Shown: positions 12,201-21,893 of the stretch, in pieces | Layout of the letters: each line of letters opens with the position of its first letter | Position numbering within the stretch: the first letter of the stretch is position 1 | NCBI GenBank assembly: GCA_028583605.1 | Contig: CM053334.1 | Span: 26,121,226 to 26,185,225 of the forward strand | Source: Dastarcus helophoroides | Taxonomy: Eukaryota; Arthropoda; Insecta; Coleoptera; Bothrideridae | DNA: 64,000 nt | Direction: 5' to 3' | The notes under the pieces: model-generated | Told to the model about the DNA's origin: nothing | Seen by the model: the letters and a program-made list of their open reading frames with translations, nothing else | Databases searched by the model: none | Program-made: the position numbers and the translations under genes

Positions 12201-14083
12201 CAATCATATTTTCAGTTGGTTTCAATCGAATCATAGTCGAAGTCCTAGTGTTAGCTCTATTATATCCGCTACTTCCTTCAGAAATCAGTCGAGAGCTGAT
12301 CCAACGGTTCCTGGAATCACTGCAGTGCAAGTGTAAGTATAACAAATTCAAAAATAATTAAAAGTGTTTGTTACCTATGCTTATTTATTTAGGGTTCAAA
12401 GGCATAACCCACAAAACATACCCCCACCAAGTAGTCCGGGCCCCGCAACACCTACGTCGCCAGGTCCTACAGAATCTCTGAATACGCCACCACCATTACC
12501 TCCACCGTTACCCCCAAGAAGGAGAAGAGACAGTCCTGAAATAAGTTCCCCTCAGCAGGTAATTATTCTTAGATTAAATTTTTTTTGTGTGTGGAATGGA
12601 GTGGTCGTTGGTTATCTTTAAAAATTGCTACACAAATATTGTGACCTAAAACCAAGAAACATTAAAAAACACAACAACAGTTGCTCTAATGCGTTTCGAT
12701 AGTCAAGCTATCATCTTCAGAGAGATACTCTAAAAATGATAATTTGGCTATTGAAACGCGTTAGAGCAATTGTTGTGTTTTTTAATTTTTCTTGGTTTCA
12801 GGGGACAAGATTTGTGGATCAACATATTCTTTGGAGGCAGTTGTGTGATTTAATAAGATTATTGTACTGCAAATGTAGTTTAATGTTTTTGTTAAGAAAA
12901 ATCATCACAAAGTTTTGTTGTAATAATTGGATATTCAGTGGAAGTTAAGACTGAATTTGGGACTAGGTAAAGGCACAAAACTCCGTTCAGTTTTCAGACT
13001 TTTTATTTATTACAGTTGCTACAGTTATAACAAATATGTTTTCAAATATTTCAATAACTTTCAACAAGTTTAAAACACATATTAATATGAGCTACAATTT
13101 TGGCATGGAATGTTAACATATTTTTGTAAGTGTTATATGTTTCTGTATTACTTTAGAACAGGTCTTGTTAGCATGCTGACAGTTTTTTTTTTGTTATATT
13201 GAAAAGTTAGAGCAATACATGATGTGATTGGTCCAGATTTCCTTGATTTGTTTTATGCTAAAGAGTTGTTTGTGTCTAAATTATATCAGGAGTTAAAATT
13301 CTGTCTACTTGCATCCGATACAAATCATAAATTTGTGTATAATTGCTTTTTAGTTGAAACAAGCTCCAGATGCACCGATGTTGCCTCCGAGGGATAGTTC
13401 GCCTCCTCCCTTGCCGCCTCGACGAGACCCATCAGCTTCCCCTTCTGCGCATCATCACAGCCACCATTCCACATACAATTCTGGCGGAGTGGTTTTAACT
13501 GGAACTCTACCCCGACTTAATCCTACGCATACATCACAGTTGCACATGCGAAGGCATATGCCTTCCAGACCATTGGCTAACGGAGCTGCTATGTAAGAAA
13601 TTTTGTTTTGTTTTAAAGCCTTGAACTTCCTGCTTTATTCATTCAATCCAGAAATATTTCCATATTAAACGAAATACCACTCCCTAAATACTTCTCTAAA
13701 AATATTAAACATATTTTGGTAGCCAAAGAATATTGTGTTATATTTCATACGTACTAGGTGTGGAATTCGTGTCCGCAATTTGCAAAATGACATCAGTTTT
13801 AAATCCCATATCTTTGTACCGATAAGGTCGGGTGAAGATTAAAAGATGATCCATTTTTACCTGCTGCAAATCCTTTAACATTACTTCCTGTGAGTAATAT
13901 CCCAACCTATATGATTTCAGAGTTGGCCAATCAGCGCAACCACCAAGCATTTCCCCAAGATTTTCCGCAACAGAACCAAACTCGGGACAAATTACTCCGA
14001 GGTTGCCACCGAAGCCCGCGGTTCGGTCAGCTGGTTTAACATCGGGCAATATGTTTCAATACCCCAGCACCACCACAACATAA
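3224..14083 (+). CDS. Sos: Son of sevenless, Ras/Rac guanine nucleotide exchange factor (5' exons missing)
   Basis: Sos loads GTP onto Ras after receptor tyrosine kinase activation; it acts at the plasma membrane and is recruited by Grb2/Drk SH3 domains. Sixteen exons join in frame to 1158 residues plus stop: 3224-3402, 3499-3659, 5469-5777, 6017-6178, 6450-6762, 7372-7531, 7580-7842, 8905-9061, 9116-9376, 9454-9636, 9691-9969, 11099-11386, 12139-12332, 12393-12558, 13354-13592, 13921-14083. All have GT..AG borders and consistent phases. Order: Dbl-homology (exons 1-4), PH (4-5, [14 protein letters not shown]), Ras-GEF N/REM (6-7), CDC25 catalytic core (8-11, [28 protein letters not shown]), then a proline-rich tail with SH3-type motifs [19 protein letters not shown] and LPPKP. 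The N-terminal histone-fold part is absent and should lie left of the window. Exon 10 uses the weak donor GTTAGT at 9377 upstream of it. No frame breaks were found, so the gene looks functional. Confidence 0.96.
3780..5460. repeat. Degenerate GTCGAAATTTT array in Sos intron 2
   Basis: The 1.8-kb intron between Sos exons 2 and 3 is almost entirely diverged array sequence (ttgaaattttgaaaaaaatcgaaattt and relatives). Longer paralogous segments of roughly 450 bp recur: 'gtttatttggga...ttgcaaaagaa' near 4270, 'gtttatttaggacc' near 4697 and 'gtgtatttgtgtt' near 5166. No coding potential was recognised. Confidence 0.75.
6804..6997. repeat. Candidate MITE in Sos intron 5
   Basis: Ends form imperfect inverted repeats: TGGTGCGTATCAACCAG at the left and the complement of TGGTATGTATCCACCAG at the right. 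The length is about 194 bp and no coding sequence is present. The superfamily and target duplication could not be fixed by eye. Confidence 0.45.
8440..8870 (-). repeat. Diverged array fragment in Sos intron 7
   Basis: T-rich tract with repeated TTTCGA/TTTTCAAAATT and 'aaactcaaaatgtccattttcaactcg'-like units, read best on the minus strand. It belongs loosely to the same family as the large arrays. The rest of this intron (7843-8440) shows nothing I recognise apart from a GC-richer stretch ending ggcatggccctg near 8105, reminiscent of a transposon terminus. Confidence 0.5.
10040..10400 (+). repeat. Diverged array fragment in Sos intron 11
   Basis: A-rich sequence with scattered gtcgaa/aaatttc units between Sos exons 11 and 12. 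The remainder of the 1.1-kb intron (10400-11098) includes GC-richer unique sequence with the short inverted pair attcccctac / gtaggggaat (near 10501 and 10910) but no recognisable gene. Confidence 0.5.
12588..12802. mobile_element. Foldback pair of Penelope-like termini in Sos intron 14
   Basis: Two head-to-head copies of the same terminal repeat, with no coding sequence between them. The left arm (12588-12726, minus orientation) and right arm (12727-12802, plus orientation) share the block with cgaaacgcg, ttagagcaa, tgttgtgttttttaa and tttcttggtt. The same block flanks the Penelope-like reverse transcriptase remnant at 20.6-21.5 kb, which identifies the family. Each arm carries a hammerhead-like fold. 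The left arm keeps CTGAAGA and GAAA around a GATAGC-loop-stem, while the right arm has lost CTGAAGA. Confidence 0.7.
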
Positions 14084-17040
14084 ATTCCGTAAACAATCGT
14101 TAGTAATTCTGGGTCCCTTCGTACCCCAAATGTGTGCGTGTGTGTGGTTAATTTTATTCAAATCGTTTGTGTATTAATTTTTATATTGATTCTTCTACTT
14201 AATAACGAGAGGCTCCAGAATTACATGATCTAAATTAAGTTAACCAAATTGTCTTTCAAATCATCTTCTAATTAAAATTAAAATTTAATAAGTCGATGAG
14301 ATGCTTATTACTCTAATATAGTGACATATTTTGTGATAAGTTAAAATTATATATTTGTTAATATGTAAAGTAGTTAGCGGTTATAACTAGAATGGGAATT
14401 TAAATCACCTTCAAATTCAAATGTTTAGAATCAGTGTTCCCTGGCTAAGCATTTACTTCATAAATTCATTTATTTTATAAACAGTTGCATGGCTATCCTG
14501 ACATATAAAAATTTTTATACCAAGCATCAAAACAGTATTTGGCTATTTTATACTACTCATTTTATTGCAATTTCCGTTTTTATTCATTTTATCGATGCCA
14601 TGAATAATCGATTTAATGAGCAATGAAAATTGATAGAATTTGATACAGTAAGCATTTTTTCCTGTTAAGAAAGAGTTGAGCAAGCCCGCCCGTCAGCCGT
14701 CCTTGTGCAAACTTTAAAATGACTGCCCCCTTCAAACTCAATTAAAATCAACTAATTTTTGATAAAAAAATTGAATTATCGTAAACACTTGAAATTACGA
14801 GTAAAACATGACACAGTTGTTTCTTTATAAATGTGGAGTTATTTCTTACAATTTTCTATATTAATTCGAATTTTTCAAAAAATGTGGAAGTTTCGAACAA
14901 TATATTCGAATTTATAGATGGGAGTTTGGCTTAAAAATTCAAAGCTAAAAAAATATTTTAAACCGACTCGTTAATCTTATAAGAAACAAGCTGTTTTATC
15001 AAAATTTCATAATTTAGGAAGTGTTTTCATCAAAGTGGCAGTTAGGAAATCCTGAGAGGCATCAGTCAAATTGCCGCCCCTCTTGAGTAGCCGCCCTAGT
15101 GCGGCGCACAACCTGCACATCTACACGCGGCGGCCCTGAAGTTGTGGTGTAAGCGGTTAGGAGTGTAAAAGAATATTTTATACACTTTCAACTTGAAATC
15201 CTCTATCAATATTATTAATATGTCTGCCTGTGGTTTCAACATAACTCTTTTTACAAGTTTATGTCGTTTTTTACATATTATAAATACCCATACAGGAATT
15301 TTTGTCAGTCAGTCGGTCTGTTTTGATCTCGCAAACGGCTAAACTGAAATTTGCAAGCATTTGTACTAAAATACTCGACAGTTGTATAGTAATTTTATAC
15401 TTACATTTGTAGAATATTTTTAAAGCATATTTTAGGATCACTTGAGCTTCAGTCGAACTCAGCAATGTCAACAATATTATTTAAAGGTAGATGTCATAAA
15501 AATTAGTTTGTTGCAAATATCTTCTCAACTCTAAGCAGTGAATTCTGCATTTTAAAGCACTTTCGATTTTTTCATGCAGGGATTGTGTATAATGTTATGT
15601 TTTCACATTTAATTCAGTAACAATCTGCCTCCCCAAATTTTGATTTTGTTTTATATGTGATGTCGTCTCTATGAGAGTGAGACGTCAATGATATTTTAAA
15701 ATTCAAATGATTTATTTTATGAAGTAATGAATTTATTCCTTTCATTTGCACCATACTGCTGCCTTAACAGGAAGAAAACCCCAACATGTATGTTCAGGTG
15801 CCCCCAAAATACACTAACCCTTTAACTTTTTAAATCTAATGTTTTGATGTATGGAACGTTAATTTAATATAAAATGTCATCAATCCCAAGGCTTGCAAAA
15901 AAGTATTAAATCCATGCTCTTTAGCTATGAGCTCAAATTAAAATTAAATATTGAAGTAGCAAAAATTAAATATAAAATGTTTCGTAAAATTAAACATATC
16001 TGGTAAAAAAAATGCTTAACATTTTGTATATATAGTCATTAGAAAACAAAAACTGTATTTAGTGCCTTATAGAGCAGAAAAATTTAATTAACTTGTTATA
16101 AACAAATTATGTTCATGTACAGACAGAGCTTTGATAAATCAAAACTTGGGCATTTAAAAATATTTTTTATCATCGGTAATTCCAGAAAATGTAATACAAA
16201 AAAATCCTAACTAGACTAACGCAGGATATTATATTTAGAACACATTAATTGGGAAAGAAAATTATAAGTATAGGAAAGAAAATTATAAATATTCCATTTT
16301 TTGCATGTCCTGGGGTAGCTCATTGGAACCAAGCTTCCTTGGCATAATTCATATGTGTTAAAACTGTTTTGGTTTCTATTCAAGTGTAATTCAATTCCAA
16401 ACATTGTTTAAAATGTGTTTACAAGTGCATATAACACAATCACTTTTTAAAATAAGCTTTAATGGTATTTAGAAAATTATTATTACCAATATTTCTATTT
16501 AATGCAACATTCGATAAATTAATGTTGCTTGTTGTACATGCTGTATATATTGTAACATATTGTACATGTTAATAATAGTTGCCAAAAAAATCTAATAAAA
16601 AATGTTTTCTATGTTAAAATTTTCTATAAAAATGTGATTGGCATAATACAAATATTATGAATTTGAATTATGTCAAAAAATAAGGAATTGTTAAAATATG
16701 TTTAATTTTTTTTGCAAATATGTTTAAAGTAACATATTTGTAGGTGTTTATTTTCAATTATATGATTTTTTAAACTGTGATAGTAGCAATGGACCATAAT
16801 TTGTAAAAAAAAAATATGTTATACTCGACATAAGTACAATAAATGTATTATTGATGTAATTCTGCTTTTATTTTCCTTGATAAAAGATAAATAAATAAGG
16901 ATTCTTATTTATTGTTTCTGCGTAACTATTTAAAAGAAGAACACCTTCTAAAGTTTTGTTCACAAGCTTGCTGTAAATAAAATAGTCACTTTTTTCTTCA
17001 AGTTTTGTATATTTTGCTCTCTTAAATTATCAAAAGTAAT
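14084..17040. other. Sos 3' UTR and intergenic sequence
   Basis: AT-rich sequence after the Sos stop codon. Candidate AATAAA signals are scattered (for example near 16849), so the transcript could extend about 2.8 kb, but I cannot choose the polyadenylation site. A likely degenerate transposon end, rich in GCCGCC and finishing GGCGGCCCTG at 15138, lies in it and resembles the end at 28097. No other gene was recognised. Confidence 0.5.
15039..15138. repeat. Transposon terminus ending GGCGGCCCTG
   Basis: GC-rich island (ccgccctagtgcggcgcaca, acctgcacatctacacgcgg) in AT-rich surroundings. It matches 28020-28097 over about 80 bp in the same orientation, both copies ending ..GGCCCTG. A CAGGGCC-type terminus is common in hAT-like elements. 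No partner end or target duplication was established. Confidence 0.5.
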
Positions 17041-17170
17041 TGAGATTGGTAAATGAACATTTTAAATTGAAATTTTGATCTTACACTTGACATTAATTGT
17101 TTTTAATTCTAACTTTAAAATCGAAATTTAAAGTTTTTTCAAAGTAGAATTAGTAAATTGAAGTTTTAGG
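17040..17170 (+). repeat. Small diverged GTCGAAATTTT array fragment
   Basis: Sequence such as aattgaaattttgatcttac and aaaatcgaaatttaaagttt belongs to the same loose family as the long arrays. It directly precedes the LINE tail at 17171. No coding sequence. Confidence 0.45.
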
Positions 17171-17465
17171 AACTGAAAGGATTGATCCGCCCAAGGGCCA
17201 AGATTCTTGAGGCATACTAGACAGTCTGAGACAGCAAATTCATTGTGCGGTCCAGCTTGACACAGTGAAGACTTCTGTCTGCGGAGACTTTTTTCTACAG
17301 AACTTCCAAATTATAGAACTTGTTACCGAAAGGAATTTTCCCCAAAAATTACAACCTATCCTTGTTTAAGAAGGCGATTCATCGCCATCTATCCTTGTTT
17401 CTGCATCCTACTCGCAGTGCTTTGAAAGCATAATGGGGTTACCCTTTGCGAAGTGGATTAAACTT
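17171..17465 (+). mobile_element. LINE 3' end, damaged copy
   Basis: This copy matches the minus-strand sequence at 60686-60945 over about 260 bp. The better-preserved copy encodes the C-terminal tail of a non-LTR retrotransposon reverse transcriptase ([20 protein letters not shown] region). Here one inserted base near 17243 breaks the frame, giving a stop at CGGTCCAGCTTGA. The shared stop aaagcataa is at 17424-17432. The family resembles the Jockey/CR1 group, but the fragment is too short for firm placement. Confidence 0.7.
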
Positions 17466-17818
17466 CGAAGTTTATTTTTTTCTGGAAATTTTGATTTTAT
17501 GAACATAACTTTGAGAAAAAACGAAATTTTGATATTAAGATCGAACTTAAAGAATGTCAAGTGTAAGAAATGTTTAAGAGAAAAAAGTCTAATTTCGAGA
17601 AAGCAACAAATTTCCCAAATTTTCGATTTTAAAAATTTAAAATATATAAACAATATTTCCGCTTAAATCTTTAAATTGCGTTATTAACCCCGAAGAATCG
17701 ACTTTTTCTTTAAACATTTGGACCTTAAAATTGATATTTAGGATTGATAGTTTTGCTATAAATTTCAACTTAATTCCGACGTTTTTCTTAAAATTGTGTC
17801 TCATCAAATTGAAAATAT
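17460..17818. repeat. Mixed array fragment next to the gypsy LTR
   Basis: Diverged units (aaatttaaaatat, ttttcgattttaaaaattt) in mixed polarity fill the gap between the LINE tail and the LTR. The frames present on both strands are K/F-rich and unlike any known protein. Confidence 0.45.
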
Positions 17819-18191
17819 TGTTACGGGCTTATCGGTTCGATTTATTACACGTGATGGATTATACCACTTTATTACCAAATTAACTAGGCACACTTCATCT
17901 GAACAATTAACTCACTACTTATTTACTAATTGCTAACCCACTAACTACACTGACTTCTAACTGACTGACTCGAGGGAAAGTTGACCACCTTTTATAGTTT
18001 TGGCCCCCAGCTTCTAGAACTTTTCGGCAGATAAGGCTTATCGTTCCCGAAATTTCTGGAACGCTTATCTGCCATTTGTTTCGTTATCGCGGCCGCTTTC
18101 CCCTTATCAGATCCTTCTAGAAACTTTTTTTATTTACTAAATTATACAATTCTATTCTAAATTCTATTCCATCTATTTACATTGCGTTACA
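17819..18191 (-). mobile_element. Ty3/gypsy 3' LTR
   Basis: A 373-bp segment whose ends read TGTAACGCAATG..GCCCGTAACA on the minus strand. A polypurine tract (TAAGGGGGAGGCAG, complement of 18193-18206) lies directly upstream in the element's orientation, as expected for a 3' LTR. The internal region follows at 18.2-19.4 kb. No second LTR is in the window. Confidence 0.75.
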
Positions 18192-18221
18192 CTGCCTCCC
18201 CCTTAGGAATGATCGTCCCGA

Positions 18222-19400
18222 TCAGTTCCAATCAGTCACTTCACCACTAAATTTGCATAGTCTGTTCAGGTGTACCACTTTCACTTTACTCCTGGAGCTA
18301 CCTGGATCCTGTATACTAAGTCGTTGATCCTCTTCAGCACTTTGTACGGCCCTTCCCAAGATGCCGTAAACTTCGGCGAAACTCCTTTCTTTCGCAGAGG
18401 GTTGTATAGCCATACCAACTCGCCTTCACCGAAACCACCATGGTTGACATTTATGTCATACCTTGTCTTCATCCGGTCCGTCGCCAAATTGATTTTCGTC
18501 CGAACCGTGTCTCCAATATCGTTTCCCTCAAGTCATCTACGAAACCCATCGTTTCCCTGGGGATCTCCCTTGGTAATCCAAACACCAAGTCACACGGAAG
18601 CCGCAGTTCCCTCCCGAAAATCACTTTTGCCGGAGTCTGACTTGTAGTTTCATGAGTTGCCGCGCGATAGGCCATCAGAAACAGTGGTAGATGTCGATCC
18701 CAGTCTGTCTGATGTTTGGAAAAGACCTTCGAAAGATGTTCCTCTAAGGTCCTGTTAAATCTCTCCATCATTCCGTCAGACTGTGGATGAAGAGGTGTTG
18801 TTCGAGTTTTTCTTATTCCAAGAAGACGACACACCTCTTGGAAAATCCCCGATTCAAAGTTCCTTCCCTGGTTCGAGTGTAGTTCCAAGGGAACACCAAA
18901 TCGACAGATAAAGTTGTCCACAAGAACCCTTGCGATTGTGGTGGCTTCCTGGTTCAGGATGGCATAAGCTTCAGGCCATTTACTGAAATAATCCTTGGCC
19001 ACCAGGATGTACTTCTTTCCATCGTGTGAAGCTGGGAATGGTCCTGCCACATCGATTGCAATTCTTTCACATGGAGCTCCCACATTATATTGCTTCAGGG
19101 CCCCTTTGGTTCTTGTACGAGAACCCTTGGATGCAGCGCAGGTGACACATTTCCGACACCACCGCTCGACGTCCTCCCTGCAGTTAACCCAATAGAACCG
19201 TTTTCGAACCTTCTCCAGGGTCTTGTTCATCCCTAGATGTCCACCAGAGGTCCCATTGTGCACCTCCCACAAGACCTGTGGAATCTTCTCCTGAGGCACC
19301 ACCAACTACAAGTTGACACGCTTTCCATCCGCGCTTTCCCATGCTCTCTTCAGTACCCCGTCCTCGACCTGGAGGGATTTCCATTGAGCCCACAATTATC
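18222..19400 (-). pseudogene. Ty3/gypsy pol fragment: integrase, broken
   Basis: The minus strand encodes a gypsy-type integrase. An HHCC zinc-binding region (H16, H23, C53, C56 of the 278-residue frame 18469-19305) is followed by the catalytic core with DD35E spacing: D85, position 145, E181 (HPQSDGMMERF). Position 145 is N in HSNQG where the family has D, so the triad is broken. A frameshift near 18475-18487 separates the core from the C-terminal domain (FTASWEGPYKVLKR, 18281-18487), with a further frame change before the end near 18222. Another frame change near 19305 separates the linker. Reverse transcriptase and RNase H are missing. This is a dead 3' fragment continuous with the LTR at 17819-18191. 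Confidence 0.85.
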
Positions 19401-19543
19401 TCAGCAGAGAGTAATGCTTCAATTAGCATGTGGCGAAAATGTTTGCGTAATAAACAGTTAAAAGTCAGTTACAAGTCACCCAATGGAGATTTGCTCTCTT
19501 GGATACTTATGCGACTGACTAACGGCTTTAAGTTGGAGGTGCA

Positions 19544-19608
19544 TACAACCACTGTACCATGCTGATGAGGCTAAGGAAGGCCGAAACTAGTCTATGGTTG
19601 CGGTTGTA
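19544..19608 (+). ncRNA. Canonical hammerhead ribozyme motif
   Basis: All invariant core bases are present in order. Stem I outer TACAACC (19544-19550) pairs with GGTTGTA (19602-19608). Stem I inner ACCATG (19556-19561) pairs with TATGGT (19593-19598). The core CTGATGA is at 19562-19568. Stem II is GGCT/GGCC (19569-19572, 19579-19582) with an AAGGAA loop, G10.1-C11.1 intact. GAAA is at 19583-19586. A minimal stem III (CTAG) is closed by the A-T pair 19586-19591, and the cleavage-site C is 19592. The internal loop in stem I (actgt / tgc) is where tertiary contacts would form. Very short stem III is typical of type I hammerheads in retroelements and retrozymes. It lies between a gypsy fragment and a hAT fragment, so its parent element is unclear. 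Confidence 0.8.
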
Positions 19609-19664
19609 CATGTCTTCAATTTTAAGCACGTTTAACTGTTTAATTACAGAACATTTAATTGGTC

Positions 19665-20193
19665 ATTTGTCAAAGCAATGTTATTATTCTTTACAATTCC
19701 TGTCACTTCTGCAGCAGCTGAAAAGTCATTTAGCAAATTAAAAATAATAAAAAATTATTTAAGAAATAATATGGGCCAAACTCGACTCCGACATTTATCG
19801 CTAATAGCAATTGAAAACAAAACCGCATCAAGCCTGGATTTAAACGAAGTCATTGATACTTTTGCGAAAAGTAAAGCTAGGAAAAAATTGTAAATATAAT
19901 TGTTATTTAGTCAGTTGGTAGGCCCGACCTTTATATAATAAACCCTTGAATCTTCTCTATTTCGTTTCATTAGCCAAACCTACACCAAGTATTAATTGTA
20001 ATTTATGTTGTTACTGTATAATATTTTTATTACCTGCCCTGCAGTGCACAAAAAAGAGCTTAAGTAGCTTAGCATTATTAAAGTATTTGTATATTTCATA
20101 TTTTTATTTGATAAAACCTAATCAGTTTACATAGCAGTGAGGCCCCGTTTTTTAATTTGCTCCAGGACCCTTGGTTACCTAGCTACGCCACTG
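19665..20193 (+). mobile_element. hAT transposon 3' remnant (transposase dimerisation domain)
   Basis: Frame 19678-19893 encodes FFTIPVTSAAAEKSFSKLK followed by IIKNYLRNNMGQTRLRHL, the C-terminal hAT dimerisation domain. It ends DLNEVIDTFAKSKARKKL at the stop codon. The rest of the transposase and the left end are missing. After about 300 bp of 3' non-coding DNA the element ends ..CTAGCTACGCCACTG at 20193, giving a TIR of the CAGTGGCGTAGCTAG type. Related termini occur at 41214-41251 and, degraded, near 47770 and 55637. Confidence 0.8.
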
Positions 20194-20199
20194 CTTAGG

Positions 20200-20460
20200 A
20201 TTTCAGGTCAAAATTCCCTAAAAGGAAATCGGCAATTTGATTTGGATCTGAAATTTGAGATTGTAAATTAAAATATTCCATGTTACCTTGAAACTTCGAC
20301 TTTCAAGTTCAAAATGTTTACTTAAACCTCTTTAATTTCTGAAACAGACATACTATCGAAAAAAAGGTTGAAATTTCAGGAAAAGGGTCAAAATTTTGTG
20401 CTTACATTAGCAAGTGTTGGGTTGTGTTTTTTCGTAAACTTGTTAGATTTGGAAGTTAAA
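20200..20460 (+). repeat. Small diverged GTCGAAATTTT array fragment
   Basis: Units such as tcaaaattccctaaaagg, ttgaaacttcgactttcaag and ggttgaaatttcagg lie immediately outside the hAT terminus at 20193. No coding sequence. Confidence 0.45.
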
Positions 20461-20703
20461 AAATGGCAGTCTAAAACTGCCATACTTCTCAAGAATTTAT
20501 AGTAAAGATCTTTTTGGTTTCATTTTCATCAGAGATAATGCAAATGAAATAAATGGTATGATGGTTTGTAAAAAATTGAAATACAAATCTTGTCCCCTCT
20601 GAAACCAAGAAAGATTAAAAAACACAACAAAGGTTGCTCTAACGTGTTTCGATAGCCAAGCTATCATCTTCAGAGAGATCCATTGAGAGCTCCTTGAAGT
20701 TCC

Positions 20704-21309
20704 ATGGCGGATGACACTAAAAACTATGTGAGGGAAACTTGCAAACAAAAACTTTCTAGGAATTTAAAAAACGTAAAAACATCACACATAAAGAGAAGAA
20801 ATATTGTCAAAGGACTGCGAGAGAAATGTTTTTATGTTAAGGCATATAAAGGTAATAGGGTTGTCATTCTAGATAAAAAGGAATATTATGAGCAAGTTGA
20901 CAATCTCATTAGTAATGGCCCCTATCAAGAATTACAGAAGAACCCTTTGAATAAAATGTTAAGTGGGCGGAAAAAAATGCTTGACAAAAGTAACAACCTT
21001 ATTACTCCAACGTTGAAAAGATCCCTCCATGTATCCAACCCCACTGTACCTAAATTATATTGTCTGTCAAAGATTCACAAACCTGGAAACGCGGTGAGAC
21101 CAATTGTGTCAGCTATTGGAACACCGACCTATAACTTATCAAAATGACTAGTAAAAGAATTCAGCAAATTAGAAGTCCAACAACTCCCTTTGTCAGTCAA
21201 GAATTCCCAAGTGTTTATGCAGAAAATTCAGAATGAAGAGTTGTTGGAAGGTGAAATGCTGGTTTCTTTTGATGTTTCTTCCCTTTTTCCAAGTGTACCC
21301 ATACCTTAA
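20704..21309 (+). pseudogene. Penelope-type reverse transcriptase fragment
   Basis: One continuous frame from MADDTKNYVRE, interrupted by two in-frame stops (21145, 21307). The region includes the N-terminal RT motifs (KNNLITPTLKRSLHVSN-like, SKIHKPG, RPIVSAIGTPTYNLSK, FDVSSLFPSVP). The downstream palm with the YADD-type catalytic box is absent. Length is about 200 codons against roughly 700-800 usual for the family. Confidence 0.8.
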
Positions 21310-21397
21310 ACCTTATTATACCTTCGAGATATTTTGGAATCTAATAACCTTTCAGGCGAAATCATTGACGAATATATTTTACTAATGAAAATATGGT

Positions 21398-21445
21398 ATC
21401 TCTCTGAAGATGATAACTTGGCTATCGAAACGCGTTAGAGCAACC
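21398..21445 (+). ncRNA. Hammerhead-like motif in Penelope terminal repeat
   Basis: CTCT, CTGAAGA, a GATAAC/GCTATC stem with a TTG loop, GAAA, CGCG, TT, then AGAG. This matches the hammerhead order: stem I CTCT/AGAG, core CUGANGA with A at position 7, stem II, GAAA, a two-to-four base stem III, cleavage at UU. An extra T before stem II and one stem II mismatch make activity doubtful. Inverted copies lie at 20634-20680 and 12681-12727, and a partial one at 32822-32855. Confidence 0.55.
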
Positions 21446-21557
21446 TTTGTTGTGTTTTTTAATATTTCTTGGTTTCAGGGGACAAGATTTGTATTTCAAT
21501 TTTTGAAGATAACCAAGGACCAGTCCGTTGCACCAAAATGATAGTCTGTAACTTATA

Positions 21558-21822
21558 TAATGTTGTTCGCCTATAACGAACCTCAAGGAATCGAAGAAAT
21601 CGGCTCATTATAAACGTCCGTATCTTACTGATTGGTTCATTATAAGGGTAAGTTCGTAAAAGAGGTTTTTTCTTCATGGTAGACTCTTATTGGTCGAAAA
21701 CATTGTGTTTATTAATTTTATTTCATTACTAAAAATTTAAATATTTCCAAACTGGGTCGCGGAAATGTTACATAAAATTAATAAACATCAGGGGGTTCGT
21801 TATAAGGCAGACCGTTACTATA
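21558..21822. mobile_element. Pogo-like MITE downstream of the alkyltransferase gene
   Basis: The ends are imperfect inverted repeats containing CTATAACGAACC (left) and GGTTCGTTATAAGGC (right). They are flanked by TA-rich sequence (ttatataa / tatataaa), as in pogo/Tigger-type elements. The interior shares sequence with the 46.7-47.2 kb foldback, including a tttccaaactggg block and ctcttattggtcg. No coding sequence. Confidence 0.6.
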
Positions 21823-21893
21823 TAAAGCTATGTAATAAGGAATAAATAAAAGCCCAAATTAGAAGTATTTAAAAGAAGTAAATCTATTAATTT

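Larger units (their letters stand above)
20567..21545 (+). mobile_element. Penelope-like element, internally truncated, with inverted terminal repeats
   Basis: The left terminal repeat (about 20567-20690) is in minus orientation and the right one (21395-21545) in plus orientation. Both carry the cgaaacgcg/ttagagcaac block and tttcttggtttcag. Between them lies the N-terminal half of a Penelope-type reverse transcriptase: VPKLYCLSKIHKPGNAVRPI, then LVSFDVSSLFPSVPI. Stops at 21145-21147 and 21307-21309 interrupt it. The catalytic palm and the GIY-YIG endonuclease are deleted at the junction with the right repeat. Each repeat folds into a hammerhead-like motif, a known trait of this retroelement class. 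The copy is non-autonomous and dead. Confidence 0.85.
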
